A DNA stretch of 42,990 nt from Rhodobacteraceae bacterium CG17_big_fil_post_rev_8_21_14_2_50_65_11 (GCA_002783145.1 PFEX01000236.1:1-42990); one strand, 5' to 3'. Shown: positions 1 to 8,058, counted from the stretch's first letter. A program made the numbers and translations. The notes: a model not told the origin generated them from the sequence alone.

Positions 1-2
1 GC

Positions 3-62
3 ACGGATATCACAGGAGGGCGTTTGTTCGACAAAGACTTCGGCGTCTTCGCGGTCTTGTGA
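3..62 (+). CDS. 3' end of an unidentified CDS (partial)
   Basis: An open frame runs in from the left edge and ends at a TGA at 60-62, giving a C-terminus ending GRLFDKDFGVFAVL. Only 19 residues are visible, too few to assign a family. It lies on the same strand as trcR, about 300 bases upstream. It could also be a chance open frame, since the stretch is short. Confidence 0.3.
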   Translation, partial: TDITGGRLFDKDFGVFAVL

Positions 63-359
63 CCGGCGCGTGATCGGGGCCGGCTTGGGCCGGACTCTGC
101 GTGGCGGATTTCGGGGTGCACGCTTGGCGATCCTGCCGCAGGGCCCGGTGGAGACAGGGCACCGGCGCTTTTTGCGCCCCGCGCCGGGTGCGACGGCGCG
201 CCCCGGCGCCATCGGTCGAGCCATCATTTTCCCTTCCCCTCGCCGGGCTATCCCCTTATACCGCTTGCGACCTCCCTTAAAATGAGGACACGCGAGGGCC
301 AGACCCCGCGAGCCGATTCCCGGCGCCGAGGGAGACGTGCTTTCGAAGGAGCCTGCGAG
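63..359. other. Intergenic region upstream of trcR
   Basis: No convincing gene lies here; the 71-codon open frame inside it is Arg/Pro/Gly-rich and looks like GC-rich noise. The stretch has two competing GC-rich hairpins around 157-191: GGCGC-TTTTT-GCGCC at 164-178, and a longer pairing of GCACCGGCGC (159-168) with the GCGCCGGGTGC at 181-191. No U-tract follows, so it is not a standard terminator. The trcR ribosome-binding site AAGGAG is at 346-351. I see no clear -35/-10 pair. Confidence 0.5.
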
Positions 360-1112
360 ATGAACAAACCGATCATGGCCAAAGCCACCGCCGTCTGGCT
401 GGTCGACAACACCACGCTCAGCTTCAAGCAGATCGGGGATTTCTGCGGCCTGCATGAACTGGAGGTGCAGGGCATCGCCGATGGCGACGTCGCTACCGGG
501 GTGAAAGGGTTCGATCCGATCACCAACAACCAGTTGACGCAGCAAGAAATCGAGGCAGGCGAAAAGGACCCGGGCCACAAGCTGAAGCTGAAATTCAACC
601 CTGCCGCCGCCGGTGAGGAAAAGCGCCGCGGTCCGCGTTACACGCCGCTGTCCAAGCGGCAGGACCGGCCCAATTCGATCCTCTGGCTGGTGAAGTTCCA
701 CCCGGAACTGACCGACAGCCAGATTTCCAAGCTGGTCGGCACCACCAAGCCGACGATCCAGTCTATCCGCGAGCGCACCCACTGGAATATTTCCAGCATG
801 CAGCCGATCGACCCGGTTGCGCTTGGCCTGTGCAAGCAGTCCGAACTTGACGCCGTCGTGCAGAAAGCCGCCATCAAGGCTGCCAGCGAAGGCGGTTCAA
901 TGACCGATGATGAACGCCGCAAGCTGGTCTCGACCGAGCAAAGCCTCGGCATGGACTCCGAATCGCGCATGCCGACCGCGATTTCGGGGCTGGAGACATT
1001 CTCGCTGTCCGAACCCGATGACGACGAGAAGGAGACCGACGTAAGAGACGCCGACAGCTTCTTCAACCTGCCGGACGACGACGATGAGGATGATGAGGAC
1101 GATCGCCGCTGA
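360..1112 (+). CDS. trcR: TrcR / DUF1013 cell-cycle transcriptional regulator
   Basis: This 250-residue cytoplasmic protein matches the DUF1013 family, annotated as the cell-cycle regulator TrcR and conserved across alphaproteobacteria. The N-terminal part (about 1-80) has the family signature with KATAVWLVDNTTLSFKQIG near the start. The middle (about 95-160) carries a helix-turn-helix-like segment, LTDSQISKLVGTTKPTIQSI, expected to contact DNA. The C-terminal 40 or so residues are highly acidic and end in a run of Asp/Glu. The start at 360 is chosen because AAGGAG lies 8 bases upstream and because an upstream in-frame ATG at 282 would add a basic, non-family extension. A rho-independent terminator follows, so it is probably monocistronic. 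The role in the cell cycle is family knowledge, not something the sequence shows. Confidence 0.92.
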   Translation: MNKPIMAKATAVWLVDNTTLSFKQIGDFCGLHELEVQGIADGDVATGVKGFDPITNNQLTQQEIEAGEKDPGHKLKLKFNPAAAGEEKRRGPRYTPLSKRQDRPNSILWLVKFHPELTDSQISKLVGTTKPTIQSIRERTHWNISSMQPIDPVALGLCKQSELDAVVQKAAIKAASEGGSMTDDERRKLVSTEQSLGMDSESRMPTAISGLETFSLSEPDDDEKETDVRDADSFFNLPDDDDEDDEDDRR

Positions 1113-1138
1113 TTGCGCGCCGATGACATGCTGAAATG

Positions 1139-1171
1139 CCCCCGGTTGCGCGGAACGCGGTCGGGTTTTTT
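1139..1171 (+). terminator. Rho-independent terminator of trcR
   Basis: An imperfect stem CCCGGTTGCG / CGCGGTCGGG with a CGGAA loop is followed directly by six T residues (1166-1171), about 30 bases after the trcR stop codon. Confidence 0.8.
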
Positions 1172-1253
1172 CGTAGCCGGGGCGCAAGGCTTTTGCGGCG
1201 CCGTGAAAATACGGTTAATCTTGGCTTGCCTTCGTGTCGCCCGGACGTGAGCC

Positions 1254-1835
1254 ATGCCTCGATTGATTGCCACATTCCTTCTTTTGCTGACCGTATCGCC
1301 GGCGCTGGCGAATGATCCTTACTGCGAACGGCCCTGGTTCATCCGAAACCTGATCTTCGACCGGGCGGGATACTGCTTTTCCTCGGCGCTCGGGCAATCG
1401 GTCTTCGACAATTCAGACTGCACCGGAACCGATGTCGCCCTCTCCGATCGCGATTCGCAGGCGGTCGCGCAGATCCGGGAGCTGGAGGCCTGGATGGGCT
1501 GCAAGATGGATACGGGCGTTCGGCGCCTTGAAACCTTGCCGGAATTGCAGGATCTGCGCCGTTTCGCCGTGCTTCCGGTGCCGATTGACGAAGGCAGTTA
1601 CGGGTGTATCGGCTATCTTGGCCCGGACCTTCCGCTTTACACGGCACCGGGGGCTATCACTGGCCCGGTCATGGGCACGATCCGCGTGGGCAGCAGTATC
1701 CTGTTCGAATATATGCCCGAGCGCGGTTGGGATTTCGTGACTGCCTACGCTGACGGCTGGAAAGGTCCGCCAAGTGCGTCGGGCTGGCTGGACATGCGGT
1801 TCGGCGAACCGGAGTGTCAGGACTATGCCGGTTGA
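1254..1835 (+). CDS. Secreted YARHG/DUF4453-like protein
   Basis: The 193-residue product begins with a clear Sec signal peptide (about residues 1-19, ending SPALA). The mature N-terminus, with CERPWFIRNLIFDRAGYCF and a following GQSVFDNSDC, resembles the YARHG domain found in extracytoplasmic proteins, and the whole resembles Rhodobacteraceae proteins annotated DUF4453. The second half (about 120-185) contains CIGYLGPDLPLYTAPG and later GWDFVTAYADGWKG, which reads like an SH3-like beta fold. Several cysteines (residues 23, 41, 55, 82, 121, 188 approximately) could form disulfides in the periplasm. Function unknown; a cell-envelope binding role is an inference. It stands alone between a terminator and a convergent gene. 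Confidence 0.75.
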   Translation: MPRLIATFLLLLTVSPALANDPYCERPWFIRNLIFDRAGYCFSSALGQSVFDNSDCTGTDVALSDRDSQAVAQIRELEAWMGCKMDTGVRRLETLPELQDLRRFAVLPVPIDEGSYGCIGYLGPDLPLYTAPGAITGPVMGTIRVGSSILFEYMPERGWDFVTAYADGWKGPPSASGWLDMRFGEPECQDYAG

Positions 1836-1843
1836 TGCGCCGC

Positions 1844-2653
1844 TTAATGCGCCGCCGTTGCCACCCCGTCCAGTAGTGTGCGCCCGCCATCCACGGTGAT
1901 CACCTCGCCGGTCACGAACGCCGCGCCTTCCGAACACAGGAACTGCACCGCGCCGGTCACCTCGCGCGAGGCGGCGATGCGGCCCATCGGGGTGCAATGC
2001 TTGATTTCCTCGCGCAGGCCCCGGTTGTCCTTCAGCGTTTCCTTCAGGCTGTTCGACATGAGCGAGCCGAAGGCGACCCCGTTCACGCGGATCCGATACG
2101 GCGCAAGCGCAACGGCAAGGCTGCGCGTCGATTGGTCGAGGGCTGCGGAACTGATCGAATAGGCCAACAGATCGCGATGCGTCACGCGTGCCGCGATGGA
2201 GGACAGGTTCACGATTGCGCCGATGGGCCGATCCTCGCCGCCATCTTCCTTCGCCTGCGCAATCATCCGGTTGGCGACGGTCTGGCTGAGGCGCAGGGCG
2301 GTATACATGTTCTGTTCCATCAGCATCTCGACCGTCTTGTCGGACGGATCCAGCGGATCGGATTCCAGCACCTGCCGTGACGCATTGACAAGGATATCGA
2401 CCCGGTCGAACGCGTCGATCGTGGCCGACAACAGGTTGGCGATCGTCAGCTTTTCGCGCAGGTCGCCGGCAAAATACCGCGCTTGCCCCTTTTCATCCTC
2501 CGCTTGCCCGACCTCGTCGGCCAGCCGGGCCTCATCCCGGTCGGCCATCATCACGTTGGCTCCGCGTTCGATGAAGTGCCGTGCGATGGCCAGCCCGACG
2601 CCGTTCGCCGCGCCGGTGATGATGGCGGTCTTGCCCTGAATGCTTAGCGACAT
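1844..2653 (-). CDS. Atypical SDR-family protein lacking the catalytic Lys
   Basis: This 269-residue protein is a classical short-chain dehydrogenase/reductase by fold: the dinucleotide-binding motif TGAANGVG is at 13-20, the catalytic-Ser region NLSS at 149-152, and a C-terminal VITVDGG. Three signature positions are altered. The YxxxK motif reads YSISS (Tyr165, Ser169 where Lys is expected), the usual NNAG reads NASR (90-93), and the usual PG after the YxxxK helix reads FG (195-196). The surrounding ALDQSTRSLAVALAPYRIRVNGV is otherwise typical. It may bind a nucleotide without normal redox turnover. Substrate unknown. It converges with the preceding gene with 8 bases between stops. Confidence 0.88.
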   Translation of the reverse strand: MSLSIQGKTAIITGAANGVGLAIARHFIERGANVMMADRDEARLADEVGQAEDEKGQARYFAGDLREKLTIANLLSATIDAFDRVDILVNASRQVLESDPLDPSDKTVEMLMEQNMYTALRLSQTVANRMIAQAKEDGGEDRPIGAIVNLSSIAARVTHRDLLAYSISSAALDQSTRSLAVALAPYRIRVNGVAFGSLMSNSLKETLKDNRGLREEIKHCTPMGRIAASREVTGAVQFLCSEGAAFVTGEVITVDGGRTLLDGVATAAH

Positions 2654-2685
2654 GGCTCGTCCTCTCGCTCTCGCTCTCGCGCCGA

Positions 2686-3693
2686 TCAGCCGCGCGGTGC
2701 GCCCTTGGGCTTGCCCGCGTGATAGAGTTTGTACCCCGCGATCTCGGCCAGCAGGGTGCCGGTCCCGAAATGCGCCTTCAGCGTCGTTTCATAGGGCAAA
2801 TGCCGGTTGGCGACCATGAAGAACTGGCCCGAGCGTTTCAGCATCCGCGCCGCAGACACGATGAAGCCCTGCCCGAGCGTCGGATCCGCCGCGCGGCCGG
2901 TGTGAAAGGGCGGGTTGGCGATGATCGTGTCATAGGGCGCGTCGGGGGTGAACCGTTCAGCATCGGCCCAGTGGAAGGCGGCGCGCGGGTCGGTCACGTT
3001 GGCCCGCGCCGCTTCAAGCGCGGCCCAGTCGGCCTCCACCAGGTCGAGCGCGGTGATATCCGCGTGTTCTGCCAGCAGAACGGCTGACATGTAGCCCCAC
3101 CCGGCCCCCAGATCGGCCACCCGACCGGTCAGTTGCGGCACCAGAGCAACCAGAAGCTCCGACCCCTGATCGGCACCATTGGGCGAAAACATGCCCGGCG
3201 CGGTGGCAAATCCATCGGCGTTCGGTTCGGGCGTGGCGCGCCAGCCCATCACCGCTTCCGGCAGGGCGTCGGGCCGGGTCAGCCAGAAAAGCTTGCCATG
3301 CGATTTTGACAGGACACCATCGACGGGCAGGTGTGTTCTTACCGCCTTGAGAATCGATTCGATCCCCTCATCCTTTTGCCCGTCCACGGCGACAATGCCA
3401 CCGGGCGGCACATGGACAAGCGCCTCTGCCACCAGCGACAAGCTTTCGGTCTTGCTTTTGACGATCTGCACGATGGCGGCGGTATAGTCGCCCTCCGGGG
3501 CCACTTCGACGGCCAGGCCGCGCGCCGCCAGCCGGTCATGCGCGGGGGCAAAGCCCTGAACCGCCACCAGCCTGTCGGGCCCGAGCGCGGAAAAATCGGC
3601 CTCCGCCTGCGCCCGCGGCACCAGCACGCGGCCATCCTGCGGCCACGTCATTTCGCCGTTTTCCAGCGCGAGGGTCCAACGATTCTGGGTCAT
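2686..3693 (-). CDS. rsmC: RsmC-like 16S rRNA m2G1207 methyltransferase
   Basis: The 335-residue protein has the two-domain layout of RsmC/RlmG methyltransferases: a degenerate N-terminal methyltransferase-like domain (1-150) and a C-terminal class I SAM domain. The SAM-binding motif DLGAGWGY is at 194-201, an acidic cofactor contact DLVE at 217-220, and the N-methyltransferase motif NPPF at 260-263, followed by HTGR, typical of this family. RsmC transfers methyl from SAM to N2 of G1207 in 16S rRNA in the 30S subunit. The C-terminus is basic (HAGKPKGAPRG). It lies 24 bases downstream of clpS on the same strand. The exact target nucleotide is family inference; RlmG-type activity is the alternative. 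Confidence 0.85.
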   Translation of the reverse strand: MTQNRWTLALENGEMTWPQDGRVLVPRAQAEADFSALGPDRLVAVQGFAPAHDRLAARGLAVEVAPEGDYTAAIVQIVKSKTESLSLVAEALVHVPPGGIVAVDGQKDEGIESILKAVRTHLPVDGVLSKSHGKLFWLTRPDALPEAVMGWRATPEPNADGFATAPGMFSPNGADQGSELLVALVPQLTGRVADLGAGWGYMSAVLLAEHADITALDLVEADWAALEAARANVTDPRAAFHWADAERFTPDAPYDTIIANPPFHTGRAADPTLGQGFIVSAARMLKRSGQFFMVANRHLPYETTLKAHFGTGTLLAEIAGYKLYHAGKPKGAPRG

Positions 3694-3717
3694 GCGGGGG
3701 GGAGGGGGCAGCCGGCC

Positions 3718-4062
3718 CTATTCCTCTTTCTCCATCGTGCATTGCAGCGGGTGCTGGTTGCGTCGGGCAAAATCCATCACCTGCGCCACCTTGGTTTCCG
3801 CGATCTCGAAGGAAAACACCCCGACAACGGCCAACCCCTTCTTGTGCACTGTCAGCATGATCTCCACCGCATGGCTGTGGCCGATGCCGAAGAAGCGTTC
3901 CAGAACGTGCACGACGAATTCCATCGGGGTGTAATCGTCGTTGAGCAGCAGAACCTTGTACATCGGCGGCCGCTGTGTCTTGGGCTTGGTCTTGGTCAGC
4001 AGGTCGCTTCGAGAGCCGGGATCGCCCTCGTCCGTCATGAATATCGCGTATTGCTGTGCCAT
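3718..4062 (-). CDS. clpS: ATP-dependent Clp protease adaptor ClpS
   Basis: ClpS binds the N-domain of ClpA and delivers N-end-rule substrates to ClpAP. The core begins around residue 33 with [20 protein letters not shown] and continues with the adaptor helix [24 protein letters not shown] and the conserved end [17 protein letters not shown]. The [10 protein letters not shown] segment contains the Asp and hydrophobic residues that form the N-degron pocket. The first 30 residues are a variable linker, as in other alphaproteobacterial ClpS. I take the ATG at 4062; an adjacent GTG codon at 4065 and an in-frame ATG at 4038 are alternatives. It is divergently placed from the HAD hydrolase. Confidence 0.95.
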   Translation of the reverse strand: MAQQYAIFMTDEGDPGSRSDLLTKTKPKTQRPPMYKVLLLNDDYTPMEFVVHVLERFFGIGHSHAVEIMLTVHKKGLAVVGVFSFEIAETKVAQVMDFARRNQHPLQCTMEKEE

Positions 4063-4175
4063 CACATCTTTCGAGGGGTCGAAGGGGGTCGCTTACGACC
4101 AATATATAACCCGCACCCATTGTCAGAAAAGGGGAAGGATGTCACGACCTGCCCTATCGAAAGAACAGGGTGGCG

Positions 4176-4874
4176 ATGAATTTGCAGACAATTGGCTTCG
4201 ATGCAGACGACACGCTGTGGCAGAACGAGCAGTTCTTCCGCCTGACGCAGGATCGCTTCGCCGACCTTCTGGCCGATTACGCCGTGAGGGATCACCTCAT
4301 GGATCGCCTTCTCGCGGCGGAGCGGCGCAACATCGGGCACTACGGGTTCGGCATCAAGGGCTTCGTGCTGTCGATGATCGAAACCGCCATCGAAGTCACG
4401 GACCGGACGGTGCCCGCCCCCGTCATCGCCGAGATTCTCGCCGCCGGACAGGACATGCTGAGCCATCCCATTCACCTCCTGCCACACGCGCAAGAGGCGC
4501 TGGAAGCTCTCGCTGAACGGCATCGCCTTGTGCTGATCACCAAGGGCGATCTGCTGGATCAGGACCGCAAGCTGGCGCAGTCGGGGCTTGGCGACCTGTT
4601 CGATGCGGTCGAGATCGTGTCGCAAAAGACATCGGCGGTCTATGCGCGCGCCTTTGCTTCGCATGGGGATGGGCCGGGGCGGGCGATGATGGTCGGCAAT
4701 TCGCTGAAATCTGATGTGATCCCGGCAATCGAAGCGGGGGCGACGGGCGTTTACGTTCCGCATCACCTGACATGGGAGCTCGAACACGCGCCCCTACCGG
4801 TGGCCAATCCCCGCTTTCACGAAATCCCGGATCTGTCGTATCTGCCCGCGCTCGTGGCGCAGATTTCTTCCTGA
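4176..4874 (+). CDS. HAD-family hydrolase
   Basis: This 232-residue cytoplasmic protein has the four haloacid dehalogenase motifs: motif I FDADDTLW near residue 8 (nucleophile Asp9 and Asp11), motif II LITKGD around 127-132, a motif III lysine in the SQKTS region, and motif IV GNSLKSD near 172-178. A helical cap lies between motif I and II, as in phosphatases of subfamily I. Substrate cannot be read from the sequence; nucleotide or sugar phosphates are usual. I prefer the ATG at 4176, with AGGG five bases upstream, over a GTG at 4170. Confidence 0.88.
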   Translation: MNLQTIGFDADDTLWQNEQFFRLTQDRFADLLADYAVRDHLMDRLLAAERRNIGHYGFGIKGFVLSMIETAIEVTDRTVPAPVIAEILAAGQDMLSHPIHLLPHAQEALEALAERHRLVLITKGDLLDQDRKLAQSGLGDLFDAVEIVSQKTSAVYARAFASHGDGPGRAMMVGNSLKSDVIPAIEAGATGVYVPHHLTWELEHAPLPVANPRFHEIPDLSYLPALVAQISS

Positions 4875-4901
4875 CGGGATATGGGGACGGGGATCTGTCG
4901 C

Positions 4902-4935
4902 CTTCACGGCGCGCGATAGAGCGCGCTGCGTGAAG
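4902..4935. terminator. Strong hairpin between HAD gene and SRP RNA (possible bidirectional terminator)
   Basis: CTTCACG (4902-4908) plus GCGCGC (4909-4914) pair with GCGCGC (4921-4926) and CGTGAAG (4929-4935), with a GATAGA loop and a two-base bulge. No U-tract follows on either strand. It lies between the convergent 3' ends of the HAD gene and the SRP RNA, the place a shared terminator is expected. Confidence 0.45.
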
Positions 4936-4942
4936 ACGGGGT

Positions 4943-5038
4943 GAGAGGTTGGACATCGACCCAAGCGGGGCTCGTTGTGGCTGCTACCTTCCGGTCCTGA
5001 CCAGGTTGGCGAGGCGCCTGCCCGCGCCAACCCCTCAG
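4943..5038 (-). ncRNA. ffs: Small signal recognition particle RNA (4.5S-type)
   Basis: Read on the minus strand, the sequence contains the conserved SRP domain IV core: CCTGGTCAGGACCGGAAGG followed by TAGCAGCC, with the GGAA tetraloop and the asymmetric internal loop bound by Ffh. The ends close a long stem: GAGGTTGG (4945-4952 on the plus strand) pairs with CCAACCCCTC (5027-5036). The estimated length of about 96 bases fits the Alu-less alphaproteobacterial form. It directs Ffh-dependent insertion of membrane proteins with FtsY. It lies about 46 bases downstream of the cpdB-family stop on the same strand. The exact ends are estimated from the pairing. Confidence 0.93.
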
Positions 5039-5043
5039 CGCCG

Positions 5044-5071
5044 ACATAAGGGATGCGTCGGGCGTCCGCAA
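5044..5071 (-). promoter_or_regulatory. Candidate promoter of the SRP RNA
   Basis: On the minus strand, TTGCGG (5066-5071) and TTATGT (5044-5049) are separated by 16 bases, and transcription would begin about 6 bases later, at the predicted SRP RNA 5' end near 5038. The position fits, but the hexamers are only moderate matches. Confidence 0.4.
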
Positions 5072-5084
5072 GGGGTCGATCGGG

Positions 5085-6911
5085 TCACAGGGGCAGCGCG
5101 CAGCGCAGGAATCCGGCGTCGGTCCGGTCGAGCGGGGTCAGGCCAAGCACCTCCATCCTGGCCTTGTGCCGCAGGGCGCCGGGGCCGGTCTCATAGATCA
5201 CGGATGTGCCGGGAACGGGCACGAACCGCCATGTGTCATCGGTTTGTGGGGTCAGAGGCGAGGCTTGGGTGATATGGCGTGTCAGCACGTCGCGCACCGT
5301 GTCGGGGCTGGCGAGCACCGTTTCACTGCGCGCGGCTGCCGCGAAATGTCCGCCGCCCGCGGCGCGGTAGCTGTTCGTCACCACCAGAAATTCGTCGCCG
5401 TCATCCAGCGGGCGGCCCATGTGACACAGGTCTCGAATGCGGCCTTCGCCCGGAAAGGTCTGTGCGCCATCTGCGCTGTAGCGGGCCGGGGCAGTCACGT
5501 CGATACGGTAGGTCAGCCCGTGGATCACGTCGAAATTATAGCCCGAGAAATCCGGGTCGAGCAGGCTTTGTCCGTCCCGCCCCGGCTCGATCCGGTGAAA
5601 GGCGCTGGCCGCCCGGTCGAGCCAGTCGCGCAGATCGGCACCGGTGACGCGCAGCACGTGCAGGCCGTTGGGAAACCCATAAAGATCTGCGACATGGCGG
5701 ATCGACAACGGGCCTGCGGGAATGTCGGTGTAATAGCCCGGCCCGGCGCGCCCTCCCGCCTTGAACGGAGCAACAGCGGATAGCAGCGGCAGATGCGCAA
5801 GCGGGTGCCCGTCGAGTTGATGACGCGCAGCCGCCGCCGAGGCTTGCGCGATCAGGGTCAGGGCCGGGCCGTCGCCGGCCAGCGAAAAATAGGTTTCCAG
5901 CGGCACGTCCGTTGCGCCGAGCGGGCGGCGCACATGGGCCAGCGTGGCGGCGTGGCTGTCGGCGGACAGGTCTTGCAGCACGGGGTCCGGCGGGGCCTGG
6001 TCGCCCCGGTGCAGCCGTACCTCGGAGGTCGCAACCCGCCATCGGCCATCGTGGATCAGGTCGAACCGAATCTGTCCCAGATGCGACCCGAAGAAACCGG
6101 GCTGCACCACCGGCACGCCGTGGACCCGACCGGGTTGGTCGGGCGCCGGCAGGGTCTTGTGGGAGTGGCCGGCGATGATGGCATCGACCGCGCCGCTTGC
6201 GGCAAGCGGCAGAACCGCATTCTCCAGATCTGGGGTATCGACCTCGGCACCGACACCGGAATGGCACAGCGCGATCACCAGATCGGCGCCCCGGTCGTGC
6301 AACTCGGCGGCCTCGGCCCGCGCGCTGGCCACGATCGGGTGGGTTTGGACATGGCCGGTCAACAGGCGCGCGTCCCATTGCGTGATCTGCGGCGGCACGA
6401 CACCCAGAATCCCGATGCGAAGCGTCTGCGGCGTGCCATCCTCGGCGGTGAACACACGCGTCAGCACGCAGGAGCGGGGCAGCAGGCTTTCGCCATCTGC
6501 GCGGTCGAGATTGGCGAGCACGACCGGGAACGCCGCGTCGGCCAGCATCTCTTGCAGGAAGTCCAAACCGTAGTTGAAATCGTGATTGCCCAGCGTTGCG
6601 GCGTCATAGCCAAGCGCGTTCATTGCCGCGATCATCGGATGCGGCCTGCCAAGCCCGCCTTCGGCCGCGAGATCGCCCAGCGGCGACCCTTGCAGCGTAT
6701 CGCCGTTATCCAGAAGCAGGCAATTTCCCGCTTCGGCCCGCAGCTTGCGCACAACGCTGGCGACGCGGGCAAGGCCGGGATCGCCGCCCTCGGCATCGAG
6801 GTAATAGTTGTAAGACCGCAAATTCGCGTGCAGGTCCGTCGTTGCCAAAACCACGAAGGTCAGGCGCTGCCCATTCGCAAAGGCAGCGGGGTCTGCTGTT
6901 TTCGTCCCCAT
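5085..6911 (-). CDS. CpdB/UshA-family 5'-nucleotidase or 2',3'-cyclic phosphodiesterase
   Basis: The 608-residue enzyme has the calcineurin-like metallophosphatase motifs: TTDLHANL (24-31), DNGDTLQGSP (68-77), GNHDFNYG (108-115), a CHSG segment and AGHSHK (about 246-251). The C-terminal 5'-nucleotidase domain follows, with the substrate-binding segment ending FLVVTNSYRAAGGGHF. Family members hydrolyse 2',3'-cyclic nucleotides and 3'-nucleotides (CpdB) or 5'-nucleotides (UshA). GNHDFNYGLDFL is closest to CpdB. Unlike the periplasmic enzymes it has no signal peptide: the N-terminus MGTKTADPAAFANGQRL is polar and catalytic residues start at 26. It could be cytoplasmic or exported some other way. 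The divergent neighbour is nudC, also a nucleotide hydrolase. Confidence 0.88.
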   Translation of the reverse strand: MGTKTADPAAFANGQRLTFVVLATTDLHANLRSYNYYLDAEGGDPGLARVASVVRKLRAEAGNCLLLDNGDTLQGSPLGDLAAEGGLGRPHPMIAAMNALGYDAATLGNHDFNYGLDFLQEMLADAAFPVVLANLDRADGESLLPRSCVLTRVFTAEDGTPQTLRIGILGVVPPQITQWDARLLTGHVQTHPIVASARAEAAELHDRGADLVIALCHSGVGAEVDTPDLENAVLPLAASGAVDAIIAGHSHKTLPAPDQPGRVHGVPVVQPGFFGSHLGQIRFDLIHDGRWRVATSEVRLHRGDQAPPDPVLQDLSADSHAATLAHVRRPLGATDVPLETYFSLAGDGPALTLIAQASAAAARHQLDGHPLAHLPLLSAVAPFKAGGRAGPGYYTDIPAGPLSIRHVADLYGFPNGLHVLRVTGADLRDWLDRAASAFHRIEPGRDGQSLLDPDFSGYNFDVIHGLTYRIDVTAPARYSADGAQTFPGEGRIRDLCHMGRPLDDGDEFLVVTNSYRAAGGGHFAAAARSETVLASPDTVRDVLTRHITQASPLTPQTDDTWRFVPVPGTSVIYETGPGALRHKARMEVLGLTPLDRTDAGFLRCALPL

Positions 6912-7086
6912 GGTTTTCTTTGCTTTTCCCTTGTCCCGGAACCAGTTAGATCATTCGGACAGTGAAAACACCAGTGGCGGGCGATCACAGTTTCGGCGTG
7001 AAATGCAGATTCGCGATTGTGCGACATTCCTGCCATAGATTTGTTAAACAAGGTTAATTCCTTGGTGCCGGAAAGGCGGGGCGACC

Positions 7087-8058
7087 ATGAAGCTGGCGGA
7101 AACAGTGACATTCGGGGGCTCGGGCCTCGACCGGGCGGCGTGGATGCGGGGCGATGGTCCGGCACTTGCTGCCGCGCTTGCGGATGGCCGCGGCGCAGTG
7201 TTGCCGATCTGGCGCGGCAAGCCGTTGATGGAGGCGGACGGAGCGGGCCAAAGGCTCGTCTGGCTGGCGGGCGATCACCCGATGCTGGCGGATGCGCCAA
7301 ACGAGCGTTTGTTCCTTGGCGATGACGATGGCATGCTGCGCTTTGCCGCCGACCTGTCACGCTGGAATCCGGAGATCGCGGCGTTCGCCCCGCTGGACAG
7401 TTTCACCGATGACACCCTTCAGGTGCACCCGGCTGCTGCTGATGGGCAGGCGTTTGGCGAATTGCGGCTGGCGATGGCGATGCTAAGCGCGCGCGACGCG
7501 GAATTGGCGGCAACGGCCAAGGCGATGCTGGGCTGGCACCGGTCGCATCGGTATTGTGCGCGCTGCGGCACCGAAAGCCGGAGGGTGCAGGCGGGCTGGC
7601 AACGCATCTGTCCCGATTGCGGCGCGTATCACTTCCCGCGCACCGACCCTGTCGTCATCATGCTGATCACCGGTGGCAACGACGCGCTGCTTGGCCGCTC
7701 GCCGGGTTGGCCCAAAGGCATGTATTCGCTGCTTGCCGGCTTCGTGGAGCCGGGCGAAACGATGGAAGCCGCCGTGCGCCGCGAGGTGATGGAGGAAACC
7801 TCCGTAGCGGTGGGGCGCGTCGGCTACCTTGCCAGTCAGCCATGGCCCTATCCCTCGTCGCTGATGCTCGGCTGCCAGGGAGAGGCGCAAAGCCGGAAGA
7901 TCACGCGCGACCCGGTGGAGCTGGAGGATGCGCTGTGGATCAGCCGCGAGGACCTGGCCGAGGCGCTTGCAGGGCGGCACGCGACGCTTCTGCCCGCCCG
8001 CAAGGGGTCGATTGCACGGTTTCTGATTGAAAACTGGCTTGCGGACAGGCTCGACTGA
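7087..8058 (+). CDS. nudC: NAD(+) diphosphatase NudC
   Basis: NudC splits NAD(H) into NMN(H) and AMP and removes NAD caps from RNA 5' ends. The 323-residue protein has the expected order: an N-terminal domain (1-150), a zinc ribbon with Cys157, Cys160, Cys175 and Cys178, then the Nudix box GFVEPGETMEAAVRREVMEE (218-237), and the NudC-specific SQPWPYPSSLM at 250-260. The ATG at 7087 has a GGCGGGG purine tract just upstream. It is divergent from the CpdB-family gene and followed 48 bases later by an SRPBCC gene on the same strand. Confidence 0.95.
   Translation: MKLAETVTFGGSGLDRAAWMRGDGPALAAALADGRGAVLPIWRGKPLMEADGAGQRLVWLAGDHPMLADAPNERLFLGDDDGMLRFAADLSRWNPEIAAFAPLDSFTDDTLQVHPAAADGQAFGELRLAMAMLSARDAELAATAKAMLGWHRSHRYCARCGTESRRVQAGWQRICPDCGAYHFPRTDPVVIMLITGGNDALLGRSPGWPKGMYSLLAGFVEPGETMEAAVRREVMEETSVAVGRVGYLASQPWPYPSSLMLGCQGEAQSRKITRDPVELEDALWISREDLAEALAGRHATLLPARKGSIARFLIENWLADRLD

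Noticed and set aside
7030-7060. CtrA-like TTAA repeats (TTGTTAAACAAGGTTAA) upstream of nudC
   Set aside because: Spacing is six rather than seven bases and it lacks the rest of the consensus; too weak to call.
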